Shown: piece by piece, positions 1 through 8,217 of the stretch
Layout: the number at the start of each line of letters is the position of its first letter
How positions within the stretch are numbered: position 1 is the first letter of the stretch
Assembly: GCA_041917975.1 (NCBI GenBank)
Contig: JAYRWN010000395.1
Span: 1 to 31,055 of the forward strand
DNA: 31,055 nt
Origin: JAYRWN01 sp041917975
GTDB lineage: Bacteria; Bacteroidota; Bacteroidia; Chitinophagales; Saprospiraceae
Reading direction: 5' to 3'
Translations under genes and position numbers: made by a program
Notes under the pieces: generated by a model
The model's database searches: none
The model's input: only the letters and a program-made list of their open reading frames with translations
Told to the model about the DNA's origin: nothing

Positions 1-428
1 ATTTGTGATTGCATCAGGTTAAGGCTCATCATCTCTTTAAGATCTTTAACCTGGGTGTTCAACACAGTCAATTGTTGATTGGTATTTTGTTTGCCTATTA
101 ACAAGCCCAGAGCTACACCGCCGCATAATAATAAGCTGGCTGCCACGGCCGCCCATGTCCATGAGCGAATCATTTTTACCACCGGAGTTGGCGATGCGAG
201 GTTTTGTGTTGGTTGTTGGTCCAGCCAGGCATAGAAGTTACGATCCAGTCGATCTGAGGGAGCTAGCTCCTCCGGAAGTACCAACGAACGCACCAACTCA
301 TGCCAATAAGGCACGTCTTCCGGGAGTAATTCACCGTTTTCCACCGCCTTTTCTATCCTTTCCCAATCCGGCTTGGAGACTTGGTCAAAGGGTTGGTTTA
401 AAATGTTTTTTATCGTGTCGTCAAGCAT
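1..428 (-). CDS. Membrane-anchored anti-sigma factor, partial (C-terminus outside window)
   Basis: This open frame starts with ATG at 428 and runs off the left edge without a stop, giving about 142 visible residues. The N-terminal 75 or so residues are soluble and acidic (start MLDDTIKNIL). They are followed by one hydrophobic segment at about residues 88-110 (WTWAAVAASLLLCGG), and then a polar segment rich in Q, N, L and K that looks like the start of a coiled coil. The start lies 4 nt after the TAG stop of the ECF sigma gene, so the two are probably translationally coupled. That topology and position are typical of anti-sigma factors that hold an ECF sigma at the inner membrane. No zinc-binding HxxxCxxC motif is visible in the part present. 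The anti-sigma role is inferred from context and topology. The plus-strand frame at 155-430 is its shadow. Confidence 0.75.
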   Translation of the reverse strand, partial: MLDDTIKNILNQPFDQVSKPDWERIEKAVENGELLPEDVPYWHELVRSLVLPEELAPSDRLDRNFYAWLDQQPTQNLASPTPVVKMIRSWTWAAVAASLLLCGGVALGLLIGKQNTNQQLTVLNTQVKDLKEMMSLNLMQSQ

Positions 429-432
429 AAGT

Positions 433-996
433 CTAAGATTGATGATAGTATTGATCTAATAACACATATTCATTTTTTAAACTACGTAGTGCTCTGAATA
501 CCTTTATTTTAATAGTATTTTCAGGTACATTCAGCAAAACACCCACTTCCCGGTATTTTAGCCCCTCCAGCTTAGTGAGGACTAAAAGTTCTTTGTCGTC
601 CGGACGGAGTCGATCCAAGGCCTGGTATAACAGCGTTTCACTGGATATTTCGCCGGCGGAGGAAGCTGGTGTAACCGTCTCATCGGCTATCACCGGGATT
701 TCGTCGGAAGTGATGGTCACTTTATTTTGGCGGAACTGATCAGCGTATACGTTTCTGGCGATATGGAAAATCCAGTATTTAAATGGTCCATCACCTCGAA
801 ATTTATCTTTGAATTTAAGTATTCGTTCAAAGACATTTTGTACCAAGTCTTCACTCAGCATCTGGTCCTTACACAACCGGAAAAAATAGGTCCACAATAC
901 ACGCTTATAGCGTTGAAACAGCTCACCTAAAGCAGTTAGCTGGCCGTCCCTGACCGCGACCATCAATTCATTATCCGTCTGTGTCGTCAAGTTCAT
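433..996 (-). CDS. ECF-family RNA polymerase sigma factor
   Basis: This 187-residue protein has the two-domain layout of extracytoplasmic-function sigma-70 factors. Region 2 (about residues 22-90) contains a helix around LSEDLVQNVFERI and the segment FKYWIFHIARNVYAD. Region 4 (about 125-180) contains LRPDDKELLVLTKLEGL followed by a helix-turn-helix (YREVGVLLNVPENTIK) that would read the -35 element. It redirects RNA polymerase to a specific regulon, and probably to its own promoter. It is followed after 4 nt by the membrane protein taken as its anti-sigma factor. The ATG at 996 has no strong Shine-Dalgarno sequence. The 97 nt upstream separate it from the DoxX-like gene on the same strand, and no exact TAnnTTTG box was found there, so read-through from fhs is possible. 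The inducing signal cannot be told from the sequence. Confidence 0.93.
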   Translation of the reverse strand: MNLTTQTDNELMVAVRDGQLTALGELFQRYKRVLWTYFFRLCKDQMLSEDLVQNVFERILKFKDKFRGDGPFKYWIFHIARNVYADQFRQNKVTITSDEIPVIADETVTPASSAGEISSETLLYQALDRLRPDDKELLVLTKLEGLKYREVGVLLNVPENTIKIKVFRALRSLKNEYVLLDQYYHQS

Positions 997-1092
997 AAAT
1001 CCAGACAGGTAAACTCGGGTTTATTAGAAAGGTTACACCCGCAACCAAAAAAAGATTTGTGGAATTAAGGTAGAAGTATTCTGGGGGGAGGA

Positions 1093-1470
1093 TTAACGAA
1101 ATTTGGCCAGGATGGTCAGTTTATGGCGCCATACCAGGATCAGGCTACTGATAAAAACCACCACAGCTAAAGCAAACAGCAAACCGTCGTCACCCTGTAC
1201 TTCCACTCCAAGTGTAAACAGATGGGTACCAATGGCCCCGACCATCAGTCCTAGCGATAAAAACGCTCCCCACGGCATCAGTCGATGGGAAAACAATACA
1301 CACGCGGCGGCTACGAGTTCAAGAAATCCGGTTAGATAACGGCCCCATGGCTCCACGCCCATAGTAGAAAATATATAAACGCTTTCGGGTGCCCCGGAAA
1401 ATTTAAAATACAAAGTTTGCACTAAAATGACGCCAATCAGGGCTCTAAGTAACCATTCCAGATATTTCAT
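1093..1470 (-). CDS. DoxX-like small membrane protein
   Basis: This is a 125-residue protein with four predicted membrane segments: about residues 3-20, 45-62, 65-85 and 95-112. The first segment runs into KFSGAPES and a following glycine/proline turn (MGVEPWGRYLTG), the pattern of the DoxX/DoxD-like family. Members are small integral membrane proteins, some linked to quinone or thiosulfate redox chemistry, but most have no proven role. I chose ATG 1470. The longer frame begins with TTG at 1515 and adds 15 residues of non-hydrophobic sequence. The gene follows fhs closely (48 nt from its stop, or 3 nt with the longer start), so the two are probably co-transcribed. No functional link to formate metabolism is evident. 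Confidence 0.75.
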   Translation of the reverse strand: MKYLEWLLRALIGVILVQTLYFKFSGAPESVYIFSTMGVEPWGRYLTGFLELVAAACVLFSHRLMPWGAFLSLGLMVGAIGTHLFTLGVEVQGDDGLLFALAVVVFISSLILVWRHKLTILAKFR

Positions 1471-1518
1471 AAACCCATTTTGGTCTAAGATAATATCTTT
1501 TGTCAGTATTGCCAAACA

Positions 1519-3189
1519 TTATGATAGGCCGGTGATTAGGCCGTCATCATCGATATCCATCCCCTCAGCGGCAGGATTATTGGGCAAACCCGGCATACGC
1601 ATCATCTCTCCGGCAATAGCCACAACGAAGCCGGCCCCGGAAGCTATGTCCAGTTCACGGATGGTAAACGTGAAATCGCGGGCCACTCCGATCGCTTTGG
1701 GGTCATCAGAGAAACTATACTGAGTTTTCGCTATGCATACTGGCAAAGTCTGAAGGCCCAGTTTATCCACGAGTTTAAGGTCTTGCTCTGCTTTCGGGCC
1801 ATATACCACCTGTTTGGCCCCATAAAAACCGGTAGCAATGCGCTCTATTTTTTGTTGTACTGGCAAGCTAAGTTCATAAAGCGGCTGAAATGGGGGCGGT
1901 GAGGACTGCACTACAGACCAAACTTCTTTAGCCAATTCTTCGCCACCCGCGCCACCTTGCTTGAAGACGTCGGATGAAGCACATTTTACACCTTGAGCTA
2001 GACAATAGGCTTTGACCAGGTTTATCTCCTCAAGCGTGTCTTGGGGAAAATGGTTAACGGCGACTATAGGGGTTAGGCCAAACAGCCGAATGTTATCCAA
2101 ATGTTTTTGTAAATTAGCTAGCCCCTTGGTTAAACGTTCTGGGTGAGGTTCGGTCACCTTTTTCAACGGTTGCCCACCATGATATTTGAGCGCCTTCAGG
2201 GTGGTTACCAACACCACTAGTGCCGGTGACAGACCAAACTGCCGGCATTTTAGATCCAAAAATTTTTCTCCACCCAGATCAAATCCAAATCCAGCTTCAG
2301 TCACCACACAATCGCTTAATGACAATCCCATGAGGGTAGCGTTTATCGTGTTAGTACCTTGGGCAATGTTAGCGAAGGGGCCTCCGTGGATGATGGCTGG
2401 ATTACCTTCCAAAGTCTGAACGAGATTGGGCAGCAGTGCATCCTTCATTAAAATCGCCATGGCGCCAGTAGCTTTTAACTGGCCGGCAAACACCGGTTCT
2501 CCGTCAAAGGACCTGCCCACAAATATCCGGCTGCATCTTTCTTTAAACTCTTTTAGACTGCGGGAAAAACACAGAATAGCCATAATTTCGGAGGCGGCGG
2601 TGATGTCAAATCCAGCCTCACGCATAAAGCCGTTGGTCCCTCCGCCTAATGCTACCACAATGTGGCGCAAGGCGCGGTCATTCATGTCCATCACCCGTTT
2701 CCATTTTACTGTACGCGGATCAATATGGACGGGCGGGTTTTTGGCCTGAATGGCATTGTCCACCATAGCGGCCAGCAGGTTATTAGCTTTTTCAATGGCG
2801 GCAAAGTCGCCGGTAAAATGCAGGTTAATGTCCTCCATAGGTACCACTTGTGAGTACCCTCCCCCGGCCGCACCGCCTTTCATGCCAAAAACAGGGCCAA
2901 GTGAGGGTTCGCGCAGTACAACAGTAGATTTAATACCTATCCGGTTTAGAGCTTCCGACAATCCAATCGCCGTGACGGTCTTGCCTTCACCAGCAGGCGT
3001 AGGTGTAATCGCTGATACCAGGATGAGGGGAGTGCGGCGAGCTTTTTGTTCATCGATATACTGCAGGGGGATTTTTGCTTTATAGTGACCATAAGGAATA
3101 AGGTCTTCTGAATCAATCCTCAGCTGAGAAGCAATGTGCTGAATGGGGTGCATTATCGCCTTACGTGCAATGTCCAGATCTGAAAGCAT
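1519..3189 (-). CDS. fhs: Formate-tetrahydrofolate ligase
   Basis: This 556-residue protein is full length for the family. It joins formate to tetrahydrofolate with ATP, producing 10-formyl-tetrahydrofolate for purine synthesis and initiator tRNA formylation. The ATP-binding P-loop TPTPAGEGKTVT is at about residues 63-74. Family signatures follow, including LREPSLGPVFGMKGGAAGGG at about 93-112, HFTGDFAAIEKANNLLAAM, and the C-terminal block MRMPGLP followed by the conserved end GMDIDDDGLITGL. It is cytoplasmic. A candidate Bacteroidota promoter lies about 40 nt upstream, and the leader lacks a Shine-Dalgarno sequence. The DoxX-like gene follows, so fhs probably heads a short transcript. No truncation or missing motif was seen. 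Confidence 0.97.
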   Translation of the reverse strand: MLSDLDIARKAIMHPIQHIASQLRIDSEDLIPYGHYKAKIPLQYIDEQKARRTPLILVSAITPTPAGEGKTVTAIGLSEALNRIGIKSTVVLREPSLGPVFGMKGGAAGGGYSQVVPMEDINLHFTGDFAAIEKANNLLAAMVDNAIQAKNPPVHIDPRTVKWKRVMDMNDRALRHIVVALGGGTNGFMREAGFDITAASEIMAILCFSRSLKEFKERCSRIFVGRSFDGEPVFAGQLKATGAMAILMKDALLPNLVQTLEGNPAIIHGGPFANIAQGTNTINATLMGLSLSDCVVTEAGFGFDLGGEKFLDLKCRQFGLSPALVVLVTTLKALKYHGGQPLKKVTEPHPERLTKGLANLQKHLDNIRLFGLTPIVAVNHFPQDTLEEINLVKAYCLAQGVKCASSDVFKQGGAGGEELAKEVWSVVQSSPPPFQPLYELSLPVQQKIERIATGFYGAKQVVYGPKAEQDLKLVDKLGLQTLPVCIAKTQYSFSDDPKAIGVARDFTFTIRELDIASGAGFVVAIAGEMMRMPGLPNNPAAEGMDIDDDGLITGLS

Positions 3190-3228
3190 GGATATAAAGG
3201 TTAGCGGAAATTATTTAATTTGTTTAAC

Positions 3229-3255
3229 CAAAAATAAGAGATAAAATTTTGCCAA
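3229..3255 (-). promoter_or_regulatory. Candidate promoter of fhs
   Basis: Read on the minus strand, TATTTTTG (3236-3229) matches the Bacteroidota -7 consensus TAnnTTTG exactly. A TTG at 3255-3253 lies 16 nt upstream, slightly short of the usual 17-23 nt for the -33 element. Transcription would start near 3222, giving a leader of about 33 nt to the ATG at 3189. Confidence 0.5.
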
Positions 3256-3404
3256 CCCCCACACATTTCTTGTTGTGCGGACTGATTGAAATCATTTCCT
3301 TTTGATGTTTTTTACCGATGTTTAATGGGATATTTCAGGTTACTGTGTCCGGCAGGCAATTAACAGATTAAATGATAATTTTAAGGATATCCAAATTATA
3401 GCAA

Positions 3405-3845
3405 ATGGAAATGCATGTAGATCATAAATACCTGTTGGTCTATGGAACATTGAGGCCATGTTTGGGTACCCCCATGGGACGATGGTTAAGCCAACGAATG
3501 CAATACATTGGTCCGGGTCATGTTTTTGGACATCTTTTTGATCTGGGGACTTACCCCGGATTAGTATTGGATGACCATGAGGGGGCGAAAATAAAAGTAG
3601 ACATCTTTGCTTATTTTAAGGAATATGAAGCTGCTTTATTCTTGAAACTCGACCAATATGAAGGGATCACTGACCAAACGTCAGATGATGAATACCAAAG
3701 GGTAATTACTAAAGTTTATACAACTCAGCACCTGCTTTCCGGATGGGTATATGTCCTCACTGGAGATTTATCCACCTATTTGCACAAAAAGCGTATTATT
3801 TGCGGGGATTATTGTGTTTATCAAAACGCCCCTAGAGTGATCTAA
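3405..3845 (+). CDS. Gamma-glutamylcyclotransferase-like (AIG2 fold) protein
   Basis: This 146-residue protein opens with the family signature YLLVYGTLRPCLGTPMG (residues 9-25), whose YGTLR turn forms the cavity that binds gamma-glutamyl substrates. It continues with YPGLVLDD and then LDQYEGI (about 82-88), the LDxxEG motif of the AIG2/GGACT/YtfP family. Such enzymes release 5-oxoproline from gamma-glutamyl-amine or gamma-glutamyl-amino-acid compounds. The family's likely catalytic glutamate, in the strand GEVY of E. coli YtfP, aligns by eye with Asp66 in VDIF, so activity is uncertain. An alternative start is ATG 3411. The gene stands alone, divergent from fhs and convergent with rpoC. Its end is followed directly by the shared hairpin terminator. 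Confidence 0.85.
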   Translation: MEMHVDHKYLLVYGTLRPCLGTPMGRWLSQRMQYIGPGHVFGHLFDLGTYPGLVLDDHEGAKIKVDIFAYFKEYEAALFLKLDQYEGITDQTSDDEYQRVITKVYTTQHLLSGWVYVLTGDLSTYLHKKRIICGDYCVYQNAPRVI

Positions 3846-3857
3846 CGCAGTAATAAA

Positions 3858-3887
3858 AAAGCCCGGAATAAGCATATTCCGGGCTTT
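3858..3887 (-). terminator. Terminator of the rpoBC operon, probably bidirectional
   Basis: A perfect 13-bp stem (3858-3870 with 3875-3887) closes a 4-nt loop and has GC core GCCCGG. On the minus strand it is followed by a run of T residues (the A run at 3855-3860 of the plus strand), so it is a good intrinsic terminator for rpoC, 24 nt after its stop. On the plus strand it lies just after the cyclotransferase gene but has a weaker T-tract. Confidence 0.9.
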
Positions 3888-3910
3888 CGTATAAATACTG
3901 ATTATTTTAA

Positions 3911-6900
3911 TTAATACTCGACTTCTTCCCGTACCACCCGTTTATCCTGTACATCATTATGCGTCACAAATAAACGGTCGTATTCACGCAAGCCTGTTCC
4001 GGCTGGGATCCGTTTCCCAACGATCACATTTTCTTTCAGGCCAACCAGGTCATCCTTACGGGCTTCCATGGCCGCACGGCTCAATACTTTGGTCGTCTCT
4101 TGGAAAGAAGCTGCAGATATCCAGCTGCTGGTTCCTAAAGAGGCTCTGGTAATACCCTGTAACAATGACTTGGAGGTGGCCGCCATGGCGTCCCGGTACT
4201 CCATCAGTTTTTTATCACCGCGTTTAAGCACAGAATTCTCTTCACGCACCTGACGGATGGTCAACAATTGACCAGCTTTATATTTACCTGAATCGCCCGG
4301 CTCAACGATAAACTTTTTATCAAAAATCCAATCGTTTTGAACGAGGAACTCATGTTTCTCTACGGCTTCGCCTTCCAAAAAGGTGGTGTCACCCGGATCT
4401 TCAATTTGCACCCGTTTCATCATTTGTCTGACAATGACTTCCAGGTGTTTATCATTAATCTGAATACCCTGTGACCGGTAAACTTCCTGTACTCCATTCA
4501 CCAGGTAACTTTGTACGGCGAAAGGGCCTTTAATATTTAAGATATCCGTCGGAGCGATTGAACCATCAGACAACGGATGGCCAGCTCTGACGAAGTCGCC
4601 TTCCTGCACCAGCAAGTGTTTTGACATTCCGATGAGGTATTTGCGTTTTTGCCCTGATTTCTCATCTTCAATAAATACTTCGCGGTTCCCACGTTTGATC
4701 TTGCCAAAGCCAACGATACCGTCTATCTCAGCTACTACGGCAGGATTTGAAGGGTTTCTGGCTTCAAATAGCTCAGTTACGCGCGGTAAACCCCCAGTGA
4801 TATCCTGAATTTTTCCAAGTTTACGCGGTATTTTTACTAAACGTTCCCCGGCTTTTACTTCTACACCATCATCAATGGCTATATAGCAACCTACCGGTAA
4901 GTTATAGACTTTCAGTTCGTCACCTTCAGGGCTGATGATATTAATGGTAGGAACTTTCTTTTTGGTTTTAGATTCAATCACTACTTTTTCGACAAAACCC
5001 GTTTGGTCGTCGCGTTCAACGCGGAAAGTAACCCCGTCTTCTATATCTACAAATTTGATAATACCGGAAAACTCAGATACGATCACCGCGTTAAATGGAT
5101 CCCATTCGCAGATTTGATCGCCTTTCTTTACTTCCTGCCCTTCTTTGACCTTCATGATGGCGCCATAAGGAACATGGTTGGCTGCAAACTGTTTTCCTGT
5201 TTTGGCTTCGACTATCCGCATCTCCCCTGCGCGTGATAAGACCACTTCGTCTTTACCATTCGCAGTAGTTTTAATATTATCAAACTCGATTTTACCATCA
5301 AATTTGGCAATTATTTCGGACTCGGATTTAGTCACCGCAGCCACCCCACCCACGTGGAAAGTCCGCAGGGTTAATTGGGTGCCAGGCTCACCGATACTCT
5401 GAGCAGCAATAATGCCCACAGCATCACCAGGTTCTGTAATCCGACCGGAAGCCAAATTTTTACCATAACATTTTGTACAGACACCTTTTATAGATTCGCA
5501 AGTCAATACGGAGCGAATAGTGACCATTTCTATCCCCGCTTCATCGATGAATTTGGCAGATTTTACATCAATATAATCTCCTCCCTTCAGGATTATTTCA
5601 TCCGTTTCAGGGTGGTAGATATTGTGTAAGCTGTACCGTCCGGTGATACGGGATGACAGCGGTTCGATGATTTTGTCGTTATCTTTCAAGGCATAGGTCT
5701 CAATACCGCGGAGTGTATTACAATCCTCCTCCAGGATGATTACATCCTGGGCCACATCCACCAGACGACGAGTAAGGTATCCGGCATCAGCGGTCTTTAA
5801 GGCCGTGTCCGCCAAACCTTTCCGGGCACCGTGAGTAGATATAAAGTACTCCTGTACAGAAAGACCTTCCAAGAAGTTAGACAAGATAGGATTCTCGATA
5901 ATTGCTGCTCCGGTATCTCCAGACTTTCTGGGCTTGGCCATCAATCCTCTCAATCCACATAACTGTTTAATCTGTTGTTTGGAGCCCCTGGCACCGGAGT
6001 CTAACATCATGAACACAGAATTGAACCCTTGCTTATGCTCAGACAATTCTTTCATCAGATTAGCGGTGATGCGATTATCCGCATAGGTCCATTTATCGAT
6101 GATCTGGTTATAACGTTCGTTATTGGTAATCAAACCCATGTTATAGTTTTCCCAAACTTCATCCACTTCCTGGGTAGCCATTTCCAGGGTGCGTGTTTTT
6201 ATTGATGGTGTAATCAGGTCACCTAAATTAAAGGACAATCCACCCTTGAAAGACCAATTAAATCCTAGTTCTTTAATTTCATCCAAAAAGCGGGCTGTAG
6301 TAGGAAAGTCAGTTCTTTCGATGATGTCACCTATGATACGCTTCAAACTCCGCTTGGTCAGGAGTTCGTTGATAAATGGCACACGCTCAGGCAATGAGGA
6401 GTTAAAGATGACCCGTCCAACTGTTGTATCCTCTAGTTTGATCACCATTTTACCACCTTCATCTTCTACCTTCACCCGCACTTTGATTTTTGCGTGCAGG
6501 TCAACCCGTTTTTCATTAAATGCAATGATCACTTCTTCAGGCGAATAGAATTTATGGCCTTCCCCGCGCACCTTATCTGTAGCCGTAGAGGTTCTTTCTT
6601 TTGATAAATAATACAAGCCCAAAACCATGTCCTGAGAAGGTACCGTTATCGGTGAGCCGTCCTGAGGGTTGAGCATATTATGTGAAGCCAACATCAACAA
6701 CTGTGCTTCCAGGATAGCGGCATGACTCAGCGGTACATGCACAGCCATTTGGTCTCCATCAAAGTCGGCGTTAAAGGCGCCGCAAACCAGAGGATGCAAC
6801 TGAATGGCTTTGCCTTCCACCATCCGAGGCTGGAAAGCCTGAATAGATAAGCGGTGCAACGTCGGGGCCCGGTTAAGTAATACCGGATGACCTTTCAGTA

Positions 6901-8188
6901 TATTTTCCAGGATTTCCCAGATTACAGAGTCTTTGCGGTCCACTAATTTTTTTGCCGATTTAACAGTTTTTACCACCCCACGTTCGATCAGTTTGCGGAT
7001 GATAAATGGCTTGAACAACTCGGCAGCCATCGCTTTCGGTATACCGCATTCGTGAAGTTTCAGATAAGGTCCTACTACGATAACCGAACGACCGGAATAA
7101 TCCACCCTTTTACCTAAAAGGTTCTGACGGAAGCGGCCCTGTTTACCTTTCAAGATGTCGGATAGAGATTTTAAAGCACGGCCACCTTCAGCTTTAACCG
7201 CATTGGATTTACGCGAGTTATCAAAAAGAGAATCCACCGCTTCTTGCAACATCCTTTTTTCGTTCCGCAAAATGACCTCCGGAGCCTTAATTTCCAACAA
7301 CCGTTTCAAACGATTATTCCGGATAATGACACGCCGGTAAAGGTCATTCAAGTCAGAGCTGGCAAAACGTCCGCCATCCAAGGGTACCAAAGGGCGTAAT
7401 TCAGGAGGAATTACCGGCAAGTACTGAATAACCGTCCATTCGGGACGATTTTCCATTACTTTATTACTATCGCGGAAAGCCTCGATGACCCGCAAACGTT
7501 TTAACGCCTCAGATTTTCTTTGTTGGGACGATTCAGAAGCTGCTTTATGACGCAAGTCATACGATAATTGGGCCAGATCCAGACGTTCAATCATTAATCT
7601 GACCGCTTCTGCACCCATTTTAGCTACAAACTTATTGGGATCATGATCGTCCAAAAGATGATTGTCCTTTGGTAAATTATCCAGTAAGTCAAAGTATTCT
7701 TCTTCACTGAGCAAGTCATGTTCGGAGATGCCCTTAGCTTGAGCCGGTCCTGGCTGGACCACCACATAACGCTCATAATAAATGATGGATTCTAGTTTTT
7801 TGGAAGACATCCCGAGCAGATAACCTATTTTATTAGGCAGGGACTTAAAAAACCAGATATGAACCACGGGCACAACCAGTTTGATGTGTCCCATACGTTC
7901 ACGTCTGACCTTCTTTTCGGTCACCTCTACACCACAACGGTCACATACAATCCCTTTATAACGAATGCGTTTGTATTTGCCGCAGTAACATTCATAGTCC
8001 TTGACGGGACCAAAAATGCGCTCGCAAAACAATCCATCACGCTCTGGTTTATAAGAGCGGTAGTTAATGGTTTCCGGTTTTAATACTTCACCGTAGGAAC
8101 GTTCCAGGATTTCATCAGGCGAACTTAAGCTGATGGTAATGCTGTTAAACGATCTTGACTGCTTGGTGCTTTTCTTTTTGAAAGGCAT
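3911..8188 (-). CDS. rpoC: DNA-directed RNA polymerase subunit beta'
   Basis: This 1425-residue protein is full length for Bacteroidota. It forms the clamp and, with beta, the catalytic centre of RNA polymerase. Visible landmarks: the N-terminal zinc site with Cys67, Cys69, Cys82 and Cys85; the RNAP core around residues 345-375 (GRFRQNLLGKRVDYSGRSV); the magnesium-binding loop NADFDGDQ at 473-480 with the three catalytic aspartates; the trigger-loop region further on (GEPGTQLTLRTFHVGG); and the second zinc site CESIKGVCTKCYG just before it. It lies 29 nt downstream of rpoB in the same operon. The ATG at 8188 has no Shine-Dalgarno sequence. Transcription ends at the hairpin at 3858-3887. No insertion, truncation or odd residue was noticed. 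Confidence 0.99.
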   Translation of the reverse strand: MPFKKKSTKQSRSFNSITISLSSPDEILERSYGEVLKPETINYRSYKPERDGLFCERIFGPVKDYECYCGKYKRIRYKGIVCDRCGVEVTEKKVRRERMGHIKLVVPVVHIWFFKSLPNKIGYLLGMSSKKLESIIYYERYVVVQPGPAQAKGISEHDLLSEEEYFDLLDNLPKDNHLLDDHDPNKFVAKMGAEAVRLMIERLDLAQLSYDLRHKAASESSQQRKSEALKRLRVIEAFRDSNKVMENRPEWTVIQYLPVIPPELRPLVPLDGGRFASSDLNDLYRRVIIRNNRLKRLLEIKAPEVILRNEKRMLQEAVDSLFDNSRKSNAVKAEGGRALKSLSDILKGKQGRFRQNLLGKRVDYSGRSVIVVGPYLKLHECGIPKAMAAELFKPFIIRKLIERGVVKTVKSAKKLVDRKDSVIWEILENILKGHPVLLNRAPTLHRLSIQAFQPRMVEGKAIQLHPLVCGAFNADFDGDQMAVHVPLSHAAILEAQLLMLASHNMLNPQDGSPITVPSQDMVLGLYYLSKERTSTATDKVRGEGHKFYSPEEVIIAFNEKRVDLHAKIKVRVKVEDEGGKMVIKLEDTTVGRVIFNSSLPERVPFINELLTKRSLKRIIGDIIERTDFPTTARFLDEIKELGFNWSFKGGLSFNLGDLITPSIKTRTLEMATQEVDEVWENYNMGLITNNERYNQIIDKWTYADNRITANLMKELSEHKQGFNSVFMMLDSGARGSKQQIKQLCGLRGLMAKPRKSGDTGAAIIENPILSNFLEGLSVQEYFISTHGARKGLADTALKTADAGYLTRRLVDVAQDVIILEEDCNTLRGIETYALKDNDKIIEPLSSRITGRYSLHNIYHPETDEIILKGGDYIDVKSAKFIDEAGIEMVTIRSVLTCESIKGVCTKCYGKNLASGRITEPGDAVGIIAAQSIGEPGTQLTLRTFHVGGVAAVTKSESEIIAKFDGKIEFDNIKTTANGKDEVVLSRAGEMRIVEAKTGKQFAANHVPYGAIMKVKEGQEVKKGDQICEWDPFNAVIVSEFSGIIKFVDIEDGVTFRVERDDQTGFVEKVVIESKTKKKVPTINIISPEGDELKVYNLPVGCYIAIDDGVEVKAGERLVKIPRKLGKIQDITGGLPRVTELFEARNPSNPAVVAEIDGIVGFGKIKRGNREVFIEDEKSGQKRKYLIGMSKHLLVQEGDFVRAGHPLSDGSIAPTDILNIKGPFAVQSYLVNGVQEVYRSQGIQINDKHLEVIVRQMMKRVQIEDPGDTTFLEGEAVEKHEFLVQNDWIFDKKFIVEPGDSGKYKAGQLLTIRQVREENSVLKRGDKKLMEYRDAMAATSKSLLQGITRASLGTSSWISAASFQETTKVLSRAAMEARKDDLVGLKENVIVGKRIPAGTGLREYDRLFVTHNDVQDKRVVREEVEY

Positions 8189-8217
8189 ATTCGCTGAGCT
8201 TATTAGATGATTTAAAA

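Noticed and set aside
155..430. 91-residue plus-strand frame
   Set aside because: It is antisense to the anti-sigma gene, whose start spacing to the sigma gene and membrane segment are far more convincing.
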